DNA from: Caryophanales bacterium UBA5603
Lineage (GTDB): Bacteria > Bacillota_I > Bacilli_A > Izemoplasmatales > Hujiaoplasmataceae
Direction: 5' to 3'
DNA: 50,588 bases
Assembly (NCBI GenBank): GCA_002424815.1
Contig: DILB01000025.1
Coordinates: 1 to 50,588, forward strand
Made by a program: the position numbers and the translations under genes
In this document: in pieces, positions 7,642 to 16,009 of the stretch
Numbering within the stretch: position 1 is the first letter of the stretch
Layout: each line of letters begins with the position of its first letter
The notes under the pieces: generated by a model
What the model saw: only the letters and a program-made list of their open reading frames with translations
The model's database searches: none
What the model was told of the DNA's origin: nothing

Positions 7642-8007
7642 TTATTCAGCTTTAGCTAAAGCTTTTTTGGCTTGTTCGCAAATTGAAGCGAATCCCTTAG
7701 GATCGTTAATCGCGATGTCAGAAAGAATTTTGCGATTGACTTCAATTTTAGCCAATGATAGACCATTGATAAGTCTTGAGTAGCTTAAATCATTTTGACG
7801 TGCTGCAGCATTAATACGTGTAATCCATAATTTACGGAAATCGCGTTTTTTTCTGCGACGATCACGGTAGGCATAAGCCAGTGAGTTCATCACTTGTTCT
7901 TTAGCAGTTCTAAATAACAAGTGTTTTGCGCCATAGTAACCTTTGGCTAATTTAAGTATTTTTTTACGTCTTTGACGGGTGACGATTCCACCTTTAACTC
8001 TCGGCAT
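7642..8007 (-). CDS. rplT: 50S ribosomal protein L20
   Basis: 121 aa, near the usual 117-119. The N-terminal extension is rich in Arg/Lys (GGIVTRQRRKKILKLAKGYYG), followed by the globular RNA-binding part with WITRINAAARQN and YSRLINGL. L20 is an early assembly protein of the large subunit that binds 23S rRNA. In Bacillus and E. coli it also represses its own operon by binding the leader mRNA. It is the third gene of the operon, 13 bases after rpmI, with SD AGGAGGCTC. Identity is certain. Confidence 0.98.
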   Translation of the reverse strand: MPRVKGGIVTRQRRKKILKLAKGYYGAKHLLFRTAKEQVMNSLAYAYRDRRRKKRDFRKLWITRINAAARQNDLSYSRLINGLSLAKIEVNRKILSDIAINDPKGFASICEQAKKALAKAE

Positions 8008-8020
8008 GGTGAGCCTCCTC

Positions 8021-8218
8021 TTACAAGTACGGAACTTGGTGCTTAATTCTCTTTAAGTCCGAGTTCCCCACTGTTTCTTTTCTTCTTTGTTGACGGTTTT
8101 GTTTTGGTGATTTATGGCTCATCAAATGGCCGCCGAAGGTACTTGATCTCACAAGTTTGCCTGTGGCTGTTCTTTTTAAACGTTTTTTAGTTCCCGAATG
8201 GGACTTCATTTTTGGCAT
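8021..8218 (-). CDS. rpmI: 50S ribosomal protein L35
   Basis: 65 aa, normal length. MPKMKSHSGTKKRLKRTATG and the Arg/Lys-rich remainder with HLMSHKSPKQ are diagnostic of L35, a small 23S rRNA-binding protein of the large subunit. It lies between infC (15 bases upstream) and rplT (13 bases downstream) in the universally conserved order. SD GGAGGATAG. Confidence 0.98.
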   Translation of the reverse strand: MPKMKSHSGTKKRLKRTATGKLVRSSTFGGHLMSHKSPKQNRQQRRKETVGNSDLKRIKHQVPYL

Positions 8219-8233
8219 AATAGCTATCCTCCA

Positions 8234-8770
8234 TTATTTTTTCTTCGGTGTTAGAATCTGTGAAAGGTATCTTCCTTCATGGAGGATGGCTTTCTCAGGG
8301 TCGCCAACTAAAGCGCATTTGTTAGCGAAATTTATTAATACTTCTTTGCCTTGCTGAACCAGAATTGCAGGGGCACGGTTTGGAAGGCGAACAGAGATTT
8401 TAAGTTTATCGCCGTGTTCCAAAAATTTAATGCCGTTACGAACTTTTGTTTCAAAGTCATGCGTATCGATGACAGCCGTCAGACGGATTTCTTTGAGTTC
8501 AACAATTTTTTGATTCTTCTTGGCTTCGCGGGCTTTCCGTTGCATTTCATAGCGATATTTGCTATAATCAAGAATTTTGCAGACGGGCGGCGTCGCATTC
8601 GGTGCGATTAAAACCAAGTCGAGGTTTTCTTTTGACGCAATAAACAAGGCCTCGCGAATGGGTTTTAAACCATATTGCGTGCCATCAGCGCCGATGACCA
8701 ATACTTCTTTAAGACGAATATTTTCATTAATGAGTAACTCGTCTTTTTTGATCGGTTTGTTGTTATAGAT
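8234..8770 (-). CDS. infC: Translation initiation factor IF-3, probable AUC start
   Basis: IF-3 binds the 30S subunit, prevents 70S association and rejects non-canonical start codons. The N-domain (ELLINENIRLKEVLVIGADG), basic linker (KYRYEMQRKAREAKKNQK) and C-domain (VKEIRLTAVIDTHD-like region, VRLPNRAPAI) are all present. An ATG-started frame would begin at 8785, but that ATG overlaps the only SD (GGAGGTG, 8777-8783) and has none of its own. Six bases after this SD comes ATC (8768-8770), so I place the start there (178 aa). Non-AUG starts on infC (AUU in E. coli and Bacillus) let IF-3 limit its own synthesis. First gene of infC-rpmI-rplT, behind an L20-type leader. Confidence 0.95.
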   Translation of the reverse strand: MYNNKPIKKDELLINENIRLKEVLVIGADGTQYGLKPIREALFIASKENLDLVLIAPNATPPVCKILDYSKYRYEMQRKAREAKKNQKIVELKEIRLTAVIDTHDFETKVRNGIKFLEHGDKLKISVRLPNRAPAILVQQGKEVLINFANKCALVGDPEKAILHEGRYLSQILTPKKK

Positions 8771-8776
8771 GTTCAA

Positions 8777-8905
8777 CACCTCCATGGGAAATTAAAAAAG
8801 TGAATATCCGAGGATACCCACTTTAAACGATTTCAGAAAAGAAAAAGTTTCGCGTAGCGATGACCTATTGATCGAGCAATCAGGTGAGAAGTGGGTACTT
8901 CTGCT
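8777..8905 (-). ncRNA. infC-rpmI-rplT leader (L20-type autoregulatory leader)
   Basis: About 150 bases separate the promoter from infC. In 5' to 3' order on the minus strand: a hairpin AGAAGT-ACCC-ACTTCT (8887-8902); a second hairpin CCTgATTG...CAATAGG (about 8863-8883); an A/T-rich stretch; and a terminator hairpin (8792-8822). The 5' half of the terminator, AAGTGGGTA, is also complementary over 9 bases to TACCCACTT of the first hairpin, so a long-range pairing and the terminator exclude each other. This is the layout of the L20 leader of Bacillus, where L20 binding favours termination. Class assignment rests on position and pairing, not on a covariance model. Confidence 0.8.
8792..8822 (-). 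terminator. Leader attenuator before infC
   Basis: Minus strand AGTGGGTATCC-TC-GGATATTCACT, an 11-bp stem (two G-T wobbles), followed by TTTTTT. It ends 7 bases before the upstream ATG and about 9 before the infC SD. Confidence 0.87.
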
Positions 8906-8927
8906 TTCTACATTTTTAACTTACTAT

Positions 8928-8956
8928 ATTATATTATATCAATGAACCTTTGTCAA
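8928..8956 (-). promoter_or_regulatory. Consensus sigma-A promoter of infC-rpmI-rplT
   Basis: Minus strand TTGACA (8951-8956), 17-base spacer, TATAAT (8928-8933): a perfect consensus promoter, as expected for a ribosomal-protein operon. It starts right after the glmU stop codon, with no clear terminator in between. Confidence 0.92.
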
Positions 8957-8977
8957 CAAAAAGTCTTCAAGGAATTT

Positions 8978-10363
8978 TTATTTAGGTTCTTCCCCATTTT
9001 TAGGTTTCCCTTTGATATAATTCTCTTTATTAATTTGAAAAGCTCGCGCAATAGCTAGTGCGCCTTTAGGGACATTCATGTTCAAAGTTGATCCAGCAGC
9101 GATAGTCGCTTTATCTTCAATTTTGATGGGGGCAATCAAATTGACGTTACAACCGATGAAAACATCATCCCCAATCGTCGTTTGGTATTTATGAACGCCA
9201 TCATAGTTGACGGTAACAGCACCACAACCAAAATTAACATTCGATCCACATGTTGTATCACCGATGTAAGCCAAATGCGACATTTTCGTGTTTTCTCCTG
9301 TCGAAGATTTTTTAATTTCCACGAAATTGCCCACACGATTTTTCGGACCCACATTCGCACCATCACGAAGATGTGCGAACGGTCCAACCGTCGTATCTTC
9401 ATGAATCATTGAATTGTAAACAAGCGAATGTTTACAAACCACGCGTTCGCCAATGAAACTCTCATGGATTTCTGTGTTAGGACCAATTTGAGCGCCTTTT
9501 TTTATCACAGTGTTTCCAGTGATATAAGTATTCGGATGGATAATGACGTTTTCTTCTATCACAACGTTATGTCCGATAATAATAGATTCAGGATTAATCA
9601 TCGCCACGCCGTTAATCATATGCTGCTTATTGATTTTAGTCTGTAAATATTGTTCAGCGATGGATAAAGCATAAAGATCATTGACGCCCATGGCTTTATA
9701 CGATTCTTTAAGTAAAAAAGTTCCAATCATTGATCCATCATTTTTCGCGATTTTAACGATGTCAGTCAAATAATACTCGTTTTTTGTGTTATGATTGGTG
9801 ACTTTCTTTAACGATGAAAAAAGTGTTTTGGCTTTAATGACATATATACCGGTGTTGATTTCATCAATTTGTTTTTGAGCCACTGAAGCCTCTCGCTCTT
9901 CAACAATTTCATCTAAATATCCAGCTTCATCGCGAACAATCCTACCATATCCGTGAGGTTCTTCAACGCGTGTCGTTACTACGGTCATATCGTTTCTGCG
10001 GTTGACATGTTCTTTTAAGGCTTTTTCAATCAAACAACCATCGACGAGGGGCATATCGCCTGGTAAAATCATGATATCACTATCAAGATCTTCAATCAGC
10101 GGTTCCGTCACCATGACCGCATGACCTGTCCCTTGCTGAATTTCTTGAAAGGCATAAAGGACACCATGGTTAAGGATATCCATAATGACTTCCTTTTTGT
10201 GACCGACGACGACGATAATTTCATCAATCATCGCTGTGTTTTTAAGATTTTCGACAATGTAAGCAATCATCGGTTTTTTGATTAATGGATAAGCACATTT
10301 GGGCATTTCGGTCTTCATTCGCGTGCCTTTACCGGCAGCGAGGACGATGGCATATCTTTTCAT
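8978..10363 (-). CDS. glmU: Bifunctional GlcNAc-1-P uridyltransferase / GlcN-1-P acetyltransferase
   Basis: 461 aa, full length. The N-terminal uridyltransferase domain starts LAAGKGTRMKTEMPK (residues 8-22), with GDMPL and NTGIYVI. The C-terminal half is a left-handed beta-helix of hexapeptide repeats (about 255-430) with the acetyltransferase signature HLAYIGDTTCGSNVNFGCG and a conserved NYDGVHK. It makes UDP-GlcNAc from GlcN-1-P, acetyl-CoA and UTP in the cytosol. SD AAGGGGGAT precedes the ATG. Last gene of glmS-glmM-glmU. Confidence 0.97.
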   Translation of the reverse strand: MKRYAIVLAAGKGTRMKTEMPKCAYPLIKKPMIAYIVENLKNTAMIDEIIVVVGHKKEVIMDILNHGVLYAFQEIQQGTGHAVMVTEPLIEDLDSDIMILPGDMPLVDGCLIEKALKEHVNRRNDMTVVTTRVEEPHGYGRIVRDEAGYLDEIVEEREASVAQKQIDEINTGIYVIKAKTLFSSLKKVTNHNTKNEYYLTDIVKIAKNDGSMIGTFLLKESYKAMGVNDLYALSIAEQYLQTKINKQHMINGVAMINPESIIIGHNVVIEENVIIHPNTYITGNTVIKKGAQIGPNTEIHESFIGERVVCKHSLVYNSMIHEDTTVGPFAHLRDGANVGPKNRVGNFVEIKKSSTGENTKMSHLAYIGDTTCGSNVNFGCGAVTVNYDGVHKYQTTIGDDVFIGCNVNLIAPIKIEDKATIAAGSTLNMNVPKGALAIARAFQINKENYIKGKPKNGEEPK

Positions 10364-10388
10364 AAATATTATCCCCCTTGAAAATCAA

Positions 10389-11696
10389 TTATTGATTCGA
10401 TTTTTCAGCTTCTCGAATAGCTTCTACCAATGTTTCAATCGCCTGGTTGACGATGGCGAGTGTGGGTGCTTGAACGGAAACGCGAATCAAAGGTTCCGTC
10501 CCTGATGCTCTGACTAAAACTGTGCCTTCATTTCCTAATTCGGATTTGACTTTCTCCACGGCAGCTGTGACAAGATGATTTTTTACGAGTGATTTATCGA
10601 TATTAGTAAGATTAACTAACCGATCAGCATACATATGTATATCAGAAGTCAGTTCGCTCAATGTTTTTCTTTTTGTCTTTAATATTTTAGTAATCATCAC
10701 GGCATTTAAAACACCATCACCCGTATTCAGTAAATAACGATTGATGACATGCCCAGAATTTTCTCCACCCAGTGTTAAATCGTTTGTTTCCAGTGCTTCA
10801 AGGACATATTTATCGCCCACATCAGCTTGCAAGGTATGAATCCCAGCTCGCTCAAGAGCTTTAATAATGCCTAAATTGCTCATTTTTGTTAAAACAACGG
10901 TATTATTTTTCAATAATTGTTTTTCTTTGAGATAACAGGCAATAATATAAATTAATTGGTCTCCATCATAGATGGTACCGTGTTGGTCAACGGCCATTAA
11001 TCGATCTCCATCGCCGTCAAAAGCAAAACCAATATCAATTTTATGGGTTTTAACAAGATCAATTAAGGATTCAAGATGTGTTGAGCCCACACCTAAATTG
11101 ATATTTTTACCATCGGGATGATCTCCGATGACGAATAAATAAGGTGTTATTTTAGAAAAGATGCGTTTCCCGATGGCGTAAGTCGCTCCATTTGCCAAAT
11201 CAATAGCGATTTTCATCGACGTTTTTAAATGCATATGGTGATACAATTTCTCATATAAACGAAAAGCATCTACGGAAGCCAGTAAGCGTCCGCTTTGATG
11301 CTGGATGACAGGTGATTCCTCGCCATTAAGGATTCGTTCTAACCATTGTTCCTCTGAGGCATATAGTTTCTTGCCTGCTTTAAATACTTTAATGCCATTA
11401 TCCATAAAAGGATTATGAGAAGCGGTAATCATGACACCGATATAACCTAATTTACCACTAATGTATGAGAGCATCGGTGTTGAAACAACACCAATATCAA
11501 GGATGTTTAAACCCACCGTCTTTGCACCCTCGATGATGCCTTCAACCAGCATCGGACCTGATTCACGCGTATCTCTTCCCACCACAACATTAGGCAATTT
11601 TAACGCACACAAACTATTTCCAACGCGAAAAGCAAGTTCATACGTCAAAAATTCATTGGCAACACCACGAATGCCATCCGTTCCAAAATATTTCAT
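10389..11696 (-). CDS. glmM: Phosphoglucosamine mutase
   Basis: 435 aa, four-domain alpha-D-phosphohexomutase family. The active-site phosphoserine loop TASHNPFMDNGIKVF is at about 92-106, the metal loop DGDGDRLMAVD at about 224-234, the sugar-binding loop GGENSGH at about 314-320 and the phosphate-binding RASGTEPLIRV near the end. It converts GlcN-6-P to GlcN-1-P. The TASHNP plus GGENSG set fits GlmM better than phosphomannomutase, and its place between glmS and glmU settles the substrate. 8 bases after glmS. Confidence 0.97.
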   Translation of the reverse strand: MKYFGTDGIRGVANEFLTYELAFRVGNSLCALKLPNVVVGRDTRESGPMLVEGIIEGAKTVGLNILDIGVVSTPMLSYISGKLGYIGVMITASHNPFMDNGIKVFKAGKKLYASEEQWLERILNGEESPVIQHQSGRLLASVDAFRLYEKLYHHMHLKTSMKIAIDLANGATYAIGKRIFSKITPYLFVIGDHPDGKNINLGVGSTHLESLIDLVKTHKIDIGFAFDGDGDRLMAVDQHGTIYDGDQLIYIIACYLKEKQLLKNNTVVLTKMSNLGIIKALERAGIHTLQADVGDKYVLEALETNDLTLGGENSGHVINRYLLNTGDGVLNAVMITKILKTKRKTLSELTSDIHMYADRLVNLTNIDKSLVKNHLVTAAVEKVKSELGNEGTVLVRASGTEPLIRVSVQAPTLAIVNQAIETLVEAIREAEKSNQ

Positions 11697-11704
11697 CGTT
11701 AAAC

Positions 11705-13507
11705 CTACTCAACAGTGACTGATTTAGCCAAATTTCTTGGTTTATCAATGTCTTTATGAAGATCAAACGCTGAATAAAAAGCGATTAATTGTGTAGGAAC
11801 AACAGTGACTAAAGGTGTGAGCATCTCATGAACGTCCATTAAAATGATTTCATCCGTCACATCACTGACATTATTAAGCGAAATAACCATCTTATTAGCG
11901 CCACGCGCCGTTACTTCACGAATATTAGCGCGCGTATTGTTGTTAATGGATGGCTGTGAAATGATGGCAATCACAGGGACACCCTCTTCGATTAAAGCGA
12001 TGGTTCCGTGTTTTAATTCGCCAGCTGCGAAACCTTCTGTCTGAATATAAGATATTTCTTTTAATTTTAAAGCCGCTTCTAAACAAGTGAAATAATCAAT
12101 GCCACGGCCAATGTAAAAACAATTTCTTTTAGTTATTTTCTCTTTGACTAATTCGTGGATATATTCGCGTTTATCAATGATAGCTTCCATCGATACAGCA
12201 ACTTTCGAAAGTTCCATCTGTAAATCAAAGGGTTTTCTCGGAGAAAGCAAATAAGCGAGAATGGTTAAAATAACAATTTGACCAACATAAGCTTTTGTGG
12301 ATGCAACTGCAATTTCTGGTCCAGCAAAAATCTCCAAAAATTGATCCGCTTCACGAGCTAAAGTTGAGGTAGCTACATTGGTAATGGTCAATGTTTTATA
12401 TCCTTTTTTCTTAACATTGACCAAACATGCTCTAAGATCAGCCGTTTCGCCTGATTGAGAAATAAAAATAAACAAAGGTTTATCGACTAACAAAGGCGAG
12501 TTATAAGCGAACTCGCTGGCAATAAAAACTTCACAAGGAATTTTAGATAAGTGTTCAAAGAGATATTTTCCAACAAAACCTGCATGCATTGAAGTTCCGG
12601 CCGCTATGATATAAATGCGTTCGATCGATTGAAACATGTTTAAAATGACCGGATTAATTGTAAAAGTGTCATTTTCCATATATTTTGACATAATCTTGCG
12701 AACGACAGACGGTTGTTCGCAAATTTCTTTTAACATGAAATGCGAATAACCCGCTTTGCCAATTTCATCTAATACCATATCCATTTTAAGAAAATGGGTC
12801 ACAACAGGCTTGCCTATAATATCGACCATGTCATAAGAATAAGTTCCTTCTGGCGTTCTTAAAACTGAAGTGAAGGTTTTGTCTTCAATAGGAAAATAAG
12901 AATCAGCGTGACCGACAAGCGCCATCACATCGGAGGCTACGGTGATACCTTTTTCGCTAATGCCGATAAGTAAAGGCGATTTATTTTTTGCTGCATAAAG
13001 ACGATTGGGCGTCAAGGTGTCAATCACAAGTAAAGCGTAAGAGCCTTCAATTAAAGAAAGAGTTTTGCGGATTGCTTCTTCAACAGATAAATTTAAAGTA
13101 AAATGTTCGATTAAATTCGCGATTATTTCGGTATCAGTTTCACTGATTAAAGGCGTATTAGGCAAAAACTTTGCTGTTAATTCTTTATAGTTTTCGATGA
13201 CCCCGTTATGGACAATGGAAAATCTTTCTGAAAGCGAAAAATGTGGATGTGAATTAATTTGATTCGGCTTCCCATGGGTTGCCCATCGGGTGTGACCGAT
13301 GCCCAAATGATTTTGCATTGTATAATTAAAATCTTCGATGAGATGTTTCACGCGACCTTTATCTTTATAGGTTATAAATTGATTTGAATTCGCATTGAAA
13401 AAAGCGACACCACAGGAATCATACCCACGGTATTCAAGTTTTTCTAATCCAGATAAGATGACATCTGTTGCTTTTTTTTCACCGAGATAACCGACAATGC
13501 CACACAT
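11705..13507 (-). CDS. glmS: Glutamine--fructose-6-phosphate aminotransferase
   Basis: 600 aa. The N-terminal class II glutaminase starts MCGIVGYLG with catalytic Cys2 and carries GYDSCGVAF and TRWATHGKPN. Two SIS domains follow, with TSMHAGFVGKYLFE, SQSGETADLRACL and, at the C-terminus, ELKHGTIALIEEG and the final PRNLAKSVTVE. It makes GlcN-6-P from F6P and Gln, the committed step to UDP-GlcNAc. The gene has its own promoter (13552-13580) only about 40 bases upstream, so there is no room for a glmS ribozyme. SD GGAGG. Confidence 0.98.
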   Translation of the reverse strand: MCGIVGYLGEKKATDVILSGLEKLEYRGYDSCGVAFFNANSNQFITYKDKGRVKHLIEDFNYTMQNHLGIGHTRWATHGKPNQINSHPHFSLSERFSIVHNGVIENYKELTAKFLPNTPLISETDTEIIANLIEHFTLNLSVEEAIRKTLSLIEGSYALLVIDTLTPNRLYAAKNKSPLLIGISEKGITVASDVMALVGHADSYFPIEDKTFTSVLRTPEGTYSYDMVDIIGKPVVTHFLKMDMVLDEIGKAGYSHFMLKEICEQPSVVRKIMSKYMENDTFTINPVILNMFQSIERIYIIAAGTSMHAGFVGKYLFEHLSKIPCEVFIASEFAYNSPLLVDKPLFIFISQSGETADLRACLVNVKKKGYKTLTITNVATSTLAREADQFLEIFAGPEIAVASTKAYVGQIVILTILAYLLSPRKPFDLQMELSKVAVSMEAIIDKREYIHELVKEKITKRNCFYIGRGIDYFTCLEAALKLKEISYIQTEGFAAGELKHGTIALIEEGVPVIAIISQPSINNNTRANIREVTARGANKMVISLNNVSDVTDEIILMDVHEMLTPLVTVVPTQLIAFYSAFDLHKDIDKPRNLAKSVTVE

Positions 13508-13551
13508 ATTATTTTTCCTCCAAGCAATATTTAAATAATAAACGCAAAGAA

Positions 13552-13580
13552 ATTATATCATTTTATAAATCGAGATTCAA
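13552..13580 (-). promoter_or_regulatory. Promoter of glmS-glmM-glmU
   Basis: Minus strand TTGAAT (13575-13580), 17-base spacer, TATAAT (13552-13557) with TG one base before it. Confidence 0.82.
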
Positions 13581-13620
13581 TGAAATAAGACGATAAGTCG
13601 AACGATTGGTCAAGAACGAT

Positions 13621-15252
13621 TTACTTTTTCGTTTGTCTTTCAAATAATTCGAGTGTTTTTTGAATCGAAAGACTTGTTTCAGCTTTTAAGATACTACGGA
13701 TTAAATCGTTATGAAAAACAAAATTCTCACTTGATAAGTCTTGATATAGGTGAAGTTTATTCATTGAAGGTGAAAATACCTTGATTCCTAAAAGTGAAAA
13801 CAATTGAATGGTAATCGGATGGTTCGCCGCATCACCACAGAGGTATAAATCCATCTTGAAAGCCTCACAGTGACGAATCACTAAAAAAGCAGCTCTGACC
13901 ATGTCTGGATGAAGATAAGATTCTAAGATGAAATGATGATTATCTCGCTTTATTTTGGCATATGTCGAGGCTAAATCATTGGTTCCTAGCATCATGAAAC
14001 CAAGTTTTTCAAAACTTTCGATATTCGCAATCGCTTCAAAGCGTTCAATCATAATTCCGATTTGATAGTCATAATTTAAATCAATTCCCATCGATGCCTT
14101 CACTGAATCAATGATTTGCAGAATTATTTCGACATCATCTTGATGTCTCACCATTGGAATAATGATTCCTATGGGTGTCGATAGCGATAATTCCAATAAG
14201 GCTTTTAACTGAGTTTTGACGATTTTTTGGTTTTGAAGCAAAAAATCAATGCCATAAATCTTTTTGGTATACGAAGGGAGCGGTTTATCAATTTCAACAT
14301 CTATCAAGCGAAAATTGACTCTTTTACGGGAAAAACGATCGGTTATTTTTCGGTAATTGAGATACTGTTCAATCTCATCAGGAAGCCGATGACTGTTAAA
14401 AAATAAAAACTCCGTTCGATAAAGACCAATGCCATGCAAAAAATCGGGGATCTTTTCAGGAAGTTCCATCATGACATTCATTGCGGGCATCAATTTTATT
14501 TGATTCGAAATCGTTTTTGGTGTCTTCAAAATCGCTTCATTCTTCAAATCAGAGATGTTATCTGCAGCTTCTACTCGCATGACCGAATTATTTTCAAAAT
14601 CAATTTCAACAAAGGTTCCTTCTTCAATGCTTTGATCGGGTGTCATAATACCATAGGGGATTTTAAGCGATTCTAAAATGATAGCCGCATGCGAATGAAG
14701 GCTACCTTGATGACTGATGACGCCACTTACAAAACTCAGATTCATGCTCGCAAGTTGATAAGGATAGATGGAATCGAAAAAAAGAATCGTCGGTCGATCG
14801 AAAGGTTTTAAAGAGGTTTGCGAGACCCCTGAAGGGTTCAGTAATTTCGCAATTAATCGATTTTTTATGTCTTCAATATCATCTTTTCGCGCCTTAAAAT
14901 AGTCGTTTTTTTGTTCTATTTGCGCTATAAAATCATCGAAGTAAGTTCTAATTGCCGCTTCAGCCGTCAGTTTAGCATGAGAAATCCAATCATCGATGGC
15001 TTCAATCATATAAGAATCATTCAGGACGGTTACATAAAAGGTTAATATTTCTGTCAATGGAATTGGAAGAGAATTAAGATTATTTAAGAGGGATTCAATC
15101 TCTTGCTTTAAATCATTGATGGCCGAATGAAAAAGAGCGATTTCAGTTTCAAAATCGCGGTGGAGGGTGCTGTCGTTTGTTTTTTGATCAATTTTCATGA
15201 TGGTAAGATAACCATATGCCTTATGAACGATGGGCAATATAATCACATCCAT
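13621..15252 (-). CDS. Divergent PEP-utilising enzyme, PTS enzyme I-like
   Basis: 543 aa, similar in length and order to PTS enzyme I (about 570), which passes phosphate from PEP to HPr. Kept: phospho-His site LHSHAAI (His188), PEP-site Arg in GIGLYRTEFLF (Arg279) and RLIDVEIDK (Arg315), IMIERFEAI, LGTNDLAS, KRDN and catalytic Cys in LCGDAA (Cys472). Changed: the phospho-His loop is QGSLHSHAA instead of GGxTSHxAI, LD(I/V)GGDK has become IDVEIDK, CGE is CGD, and the usual N-terminal GIAASPGIA start is absent. An extended -10 (15261-15269) puts the mRNA start at about 15254. A TTG at 15237, preceded by GGATGTGAT, is therefore a possible true start. No ptsH or EII gene is nearby, so the acceptor is unknown. 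Confidence 0.82.
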   Translation of the reverse strand: MDVIILPIVHKAYGYLTIMKIDQKTNDSTLHRDFETEIALFHSAINDLKQEIESLLNNLNSLPIPLTEILTFYVTVLNDSYMIEAIDDWISHAKLTAEAAIRTYFDDFIAQIEQKNDYFKARKDDIEDIKNRLIAKLLNPSGVSQTSLKPFDRPTILFFDSIYPYQLASMNLSFVSGVISHQGSLHSHAAIILESLKIPYGIMTPDQSIEEGTFVEIDFENNSVMRVEAADNISDLKNEAILKTPKTISNQIKLMPAMNVMMELPEKIPDFLHGIGLYRTEFLFFNSHRLPDEIEQYLNYRKITDRFSRKRVNFRLIDVEIDKPLPSYTKKIYGIDFLLQNQKIVKTQLKALLELSLSTPIGIIIPMVRHQDDVEIILQIIDSVKASMGIDLNYDYQIGIMIERFEAIANIESFEKLGFMMLGTNDLASTYAKIKRDNHHFILESYLHPDMVRAAFLVIRHCEAFKMDLYLCGDAANHPITIQLFSLLGIKVFSPSMNKLHLYQDLSSENFVFHNDLIRSILKAETSLSIQKTLELFERQTKK

Positions 15253-15260
15253 TCGTCATT

Positions 15261-15269
15261 ATTATAGCA
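15261..15269 (-). promoter_or_regulatory. Extended -10 promoter before the enzyme I-like gene
   Basis: Minus strand TGCTATAAT directly between the permease stop (15275) and the enzyme I-like start. The implied transcript start leaves at most a couple of bases before the ATG at 15252. Confidence 0.62.
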
Positions 15270-15274
15270 TAATT

Positions 15275-16009
15275 TCAAGTTTTAAGGTCTTTGATGCAAA
15301 AAACAACCATATTGATGATTATCAAAACGATAATCCAAAGCACATACTGACTATGAGCAAAAAAAACAATCCATTGTCCATTTTCGTATAATGGCACTGG
15401 AATGCCCATATGAAGTATTTTTAACCAAGGTTTCTCATGAATTAATTGATAATCTAAATTGACTTCCATCATCCAATAGAGCGCTAAGGGGAGTATGCCA
15501 GTAAATATCGAATCAAAACATTGCATCAAGAGTGCCTCGAGTAAACCATAAATGACGATTTGAACCGCAACCAACATCAATGCAATCATAAAATCCTTAT
15601 CATAACGAAAAAAAGGTGTCAAATACCATCCAACACCATGAATGATGATTATTGCATGAATAATTATTCCCAATTCAAGCGTTATCAAGGCTAAGAGTTT
15701 ACTCCAGATGAGCGTGTTTTTGCCTTTATTTCCTGAAAGAAAAAAAACGTGATATCGATTAAACTGTGAATAAAAACCTTGAATTCCCAAAAATATGGCA
15801 ATAAGAATGCCTGCCATTTTGGTTAAATTGAGAGTCTCTTTCCTATAAAACCACAATCTTAACTCGCGTTCAACGTCAAGAGACCCTCTTATTTCCAATA
15901 GACCACTCGCTTCGATGATTCCAACCGTCAATAGTGCTAATAACACGACAATGAACCATCGAGATACGCGGTTCAGTAAGTATGCGTAATGTAATTTAAG
16001 CCTGTTCAA
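15275..16009 (-). CDS. ABC transporter membrane subunit of the 15275-18134 cluster
   Basis: About 244 aa with six hydrophobic segments, at about 17-40, 60-80, 100-130, 140-165, 170-185 and 215-238, as in ABC-2 type permeases, though no ABC-2 signature is recognisable. Start choice: ATG at 16024 and TTG at 16027 have no SD. TTG at 16009 is preceded by GGGAG at 8 bases, so I use it (14-base overlap with the ATPase). The ORF overlaps the ATPase gene end in any case, so the two are coupled and should form one transporter. Substrate unknown. Confidence 0.7.
   Translation of the reverse strand: MNRLKLHYAYLLNRVSRWFIVVLLALLTVGIIEASGLLEIRGSLDVERELRLWFYRKETLNLTKMAGILIAIFLGIQGFYSQFNRYHVFFLSGNKGKNTLIWSKLLALITLELGIIIHAIIIIHGVGWYLTPFFRYDKDFMIALMLVAVQIVIYGLLEALLMQCFDSIFTGILPLALYWMMEVNLDYQLIHEKPWLKILHMGIPVPLYENGQWIVFFAHSQYVLWIIVLIIINMVVFCIKDLKT

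Noticed and set aside
13508..13620. glmS ribozyme
   Set aside because: The gap is 113 bases and contains a promoter only about 40 bases from the start; too short for the ribozyme.
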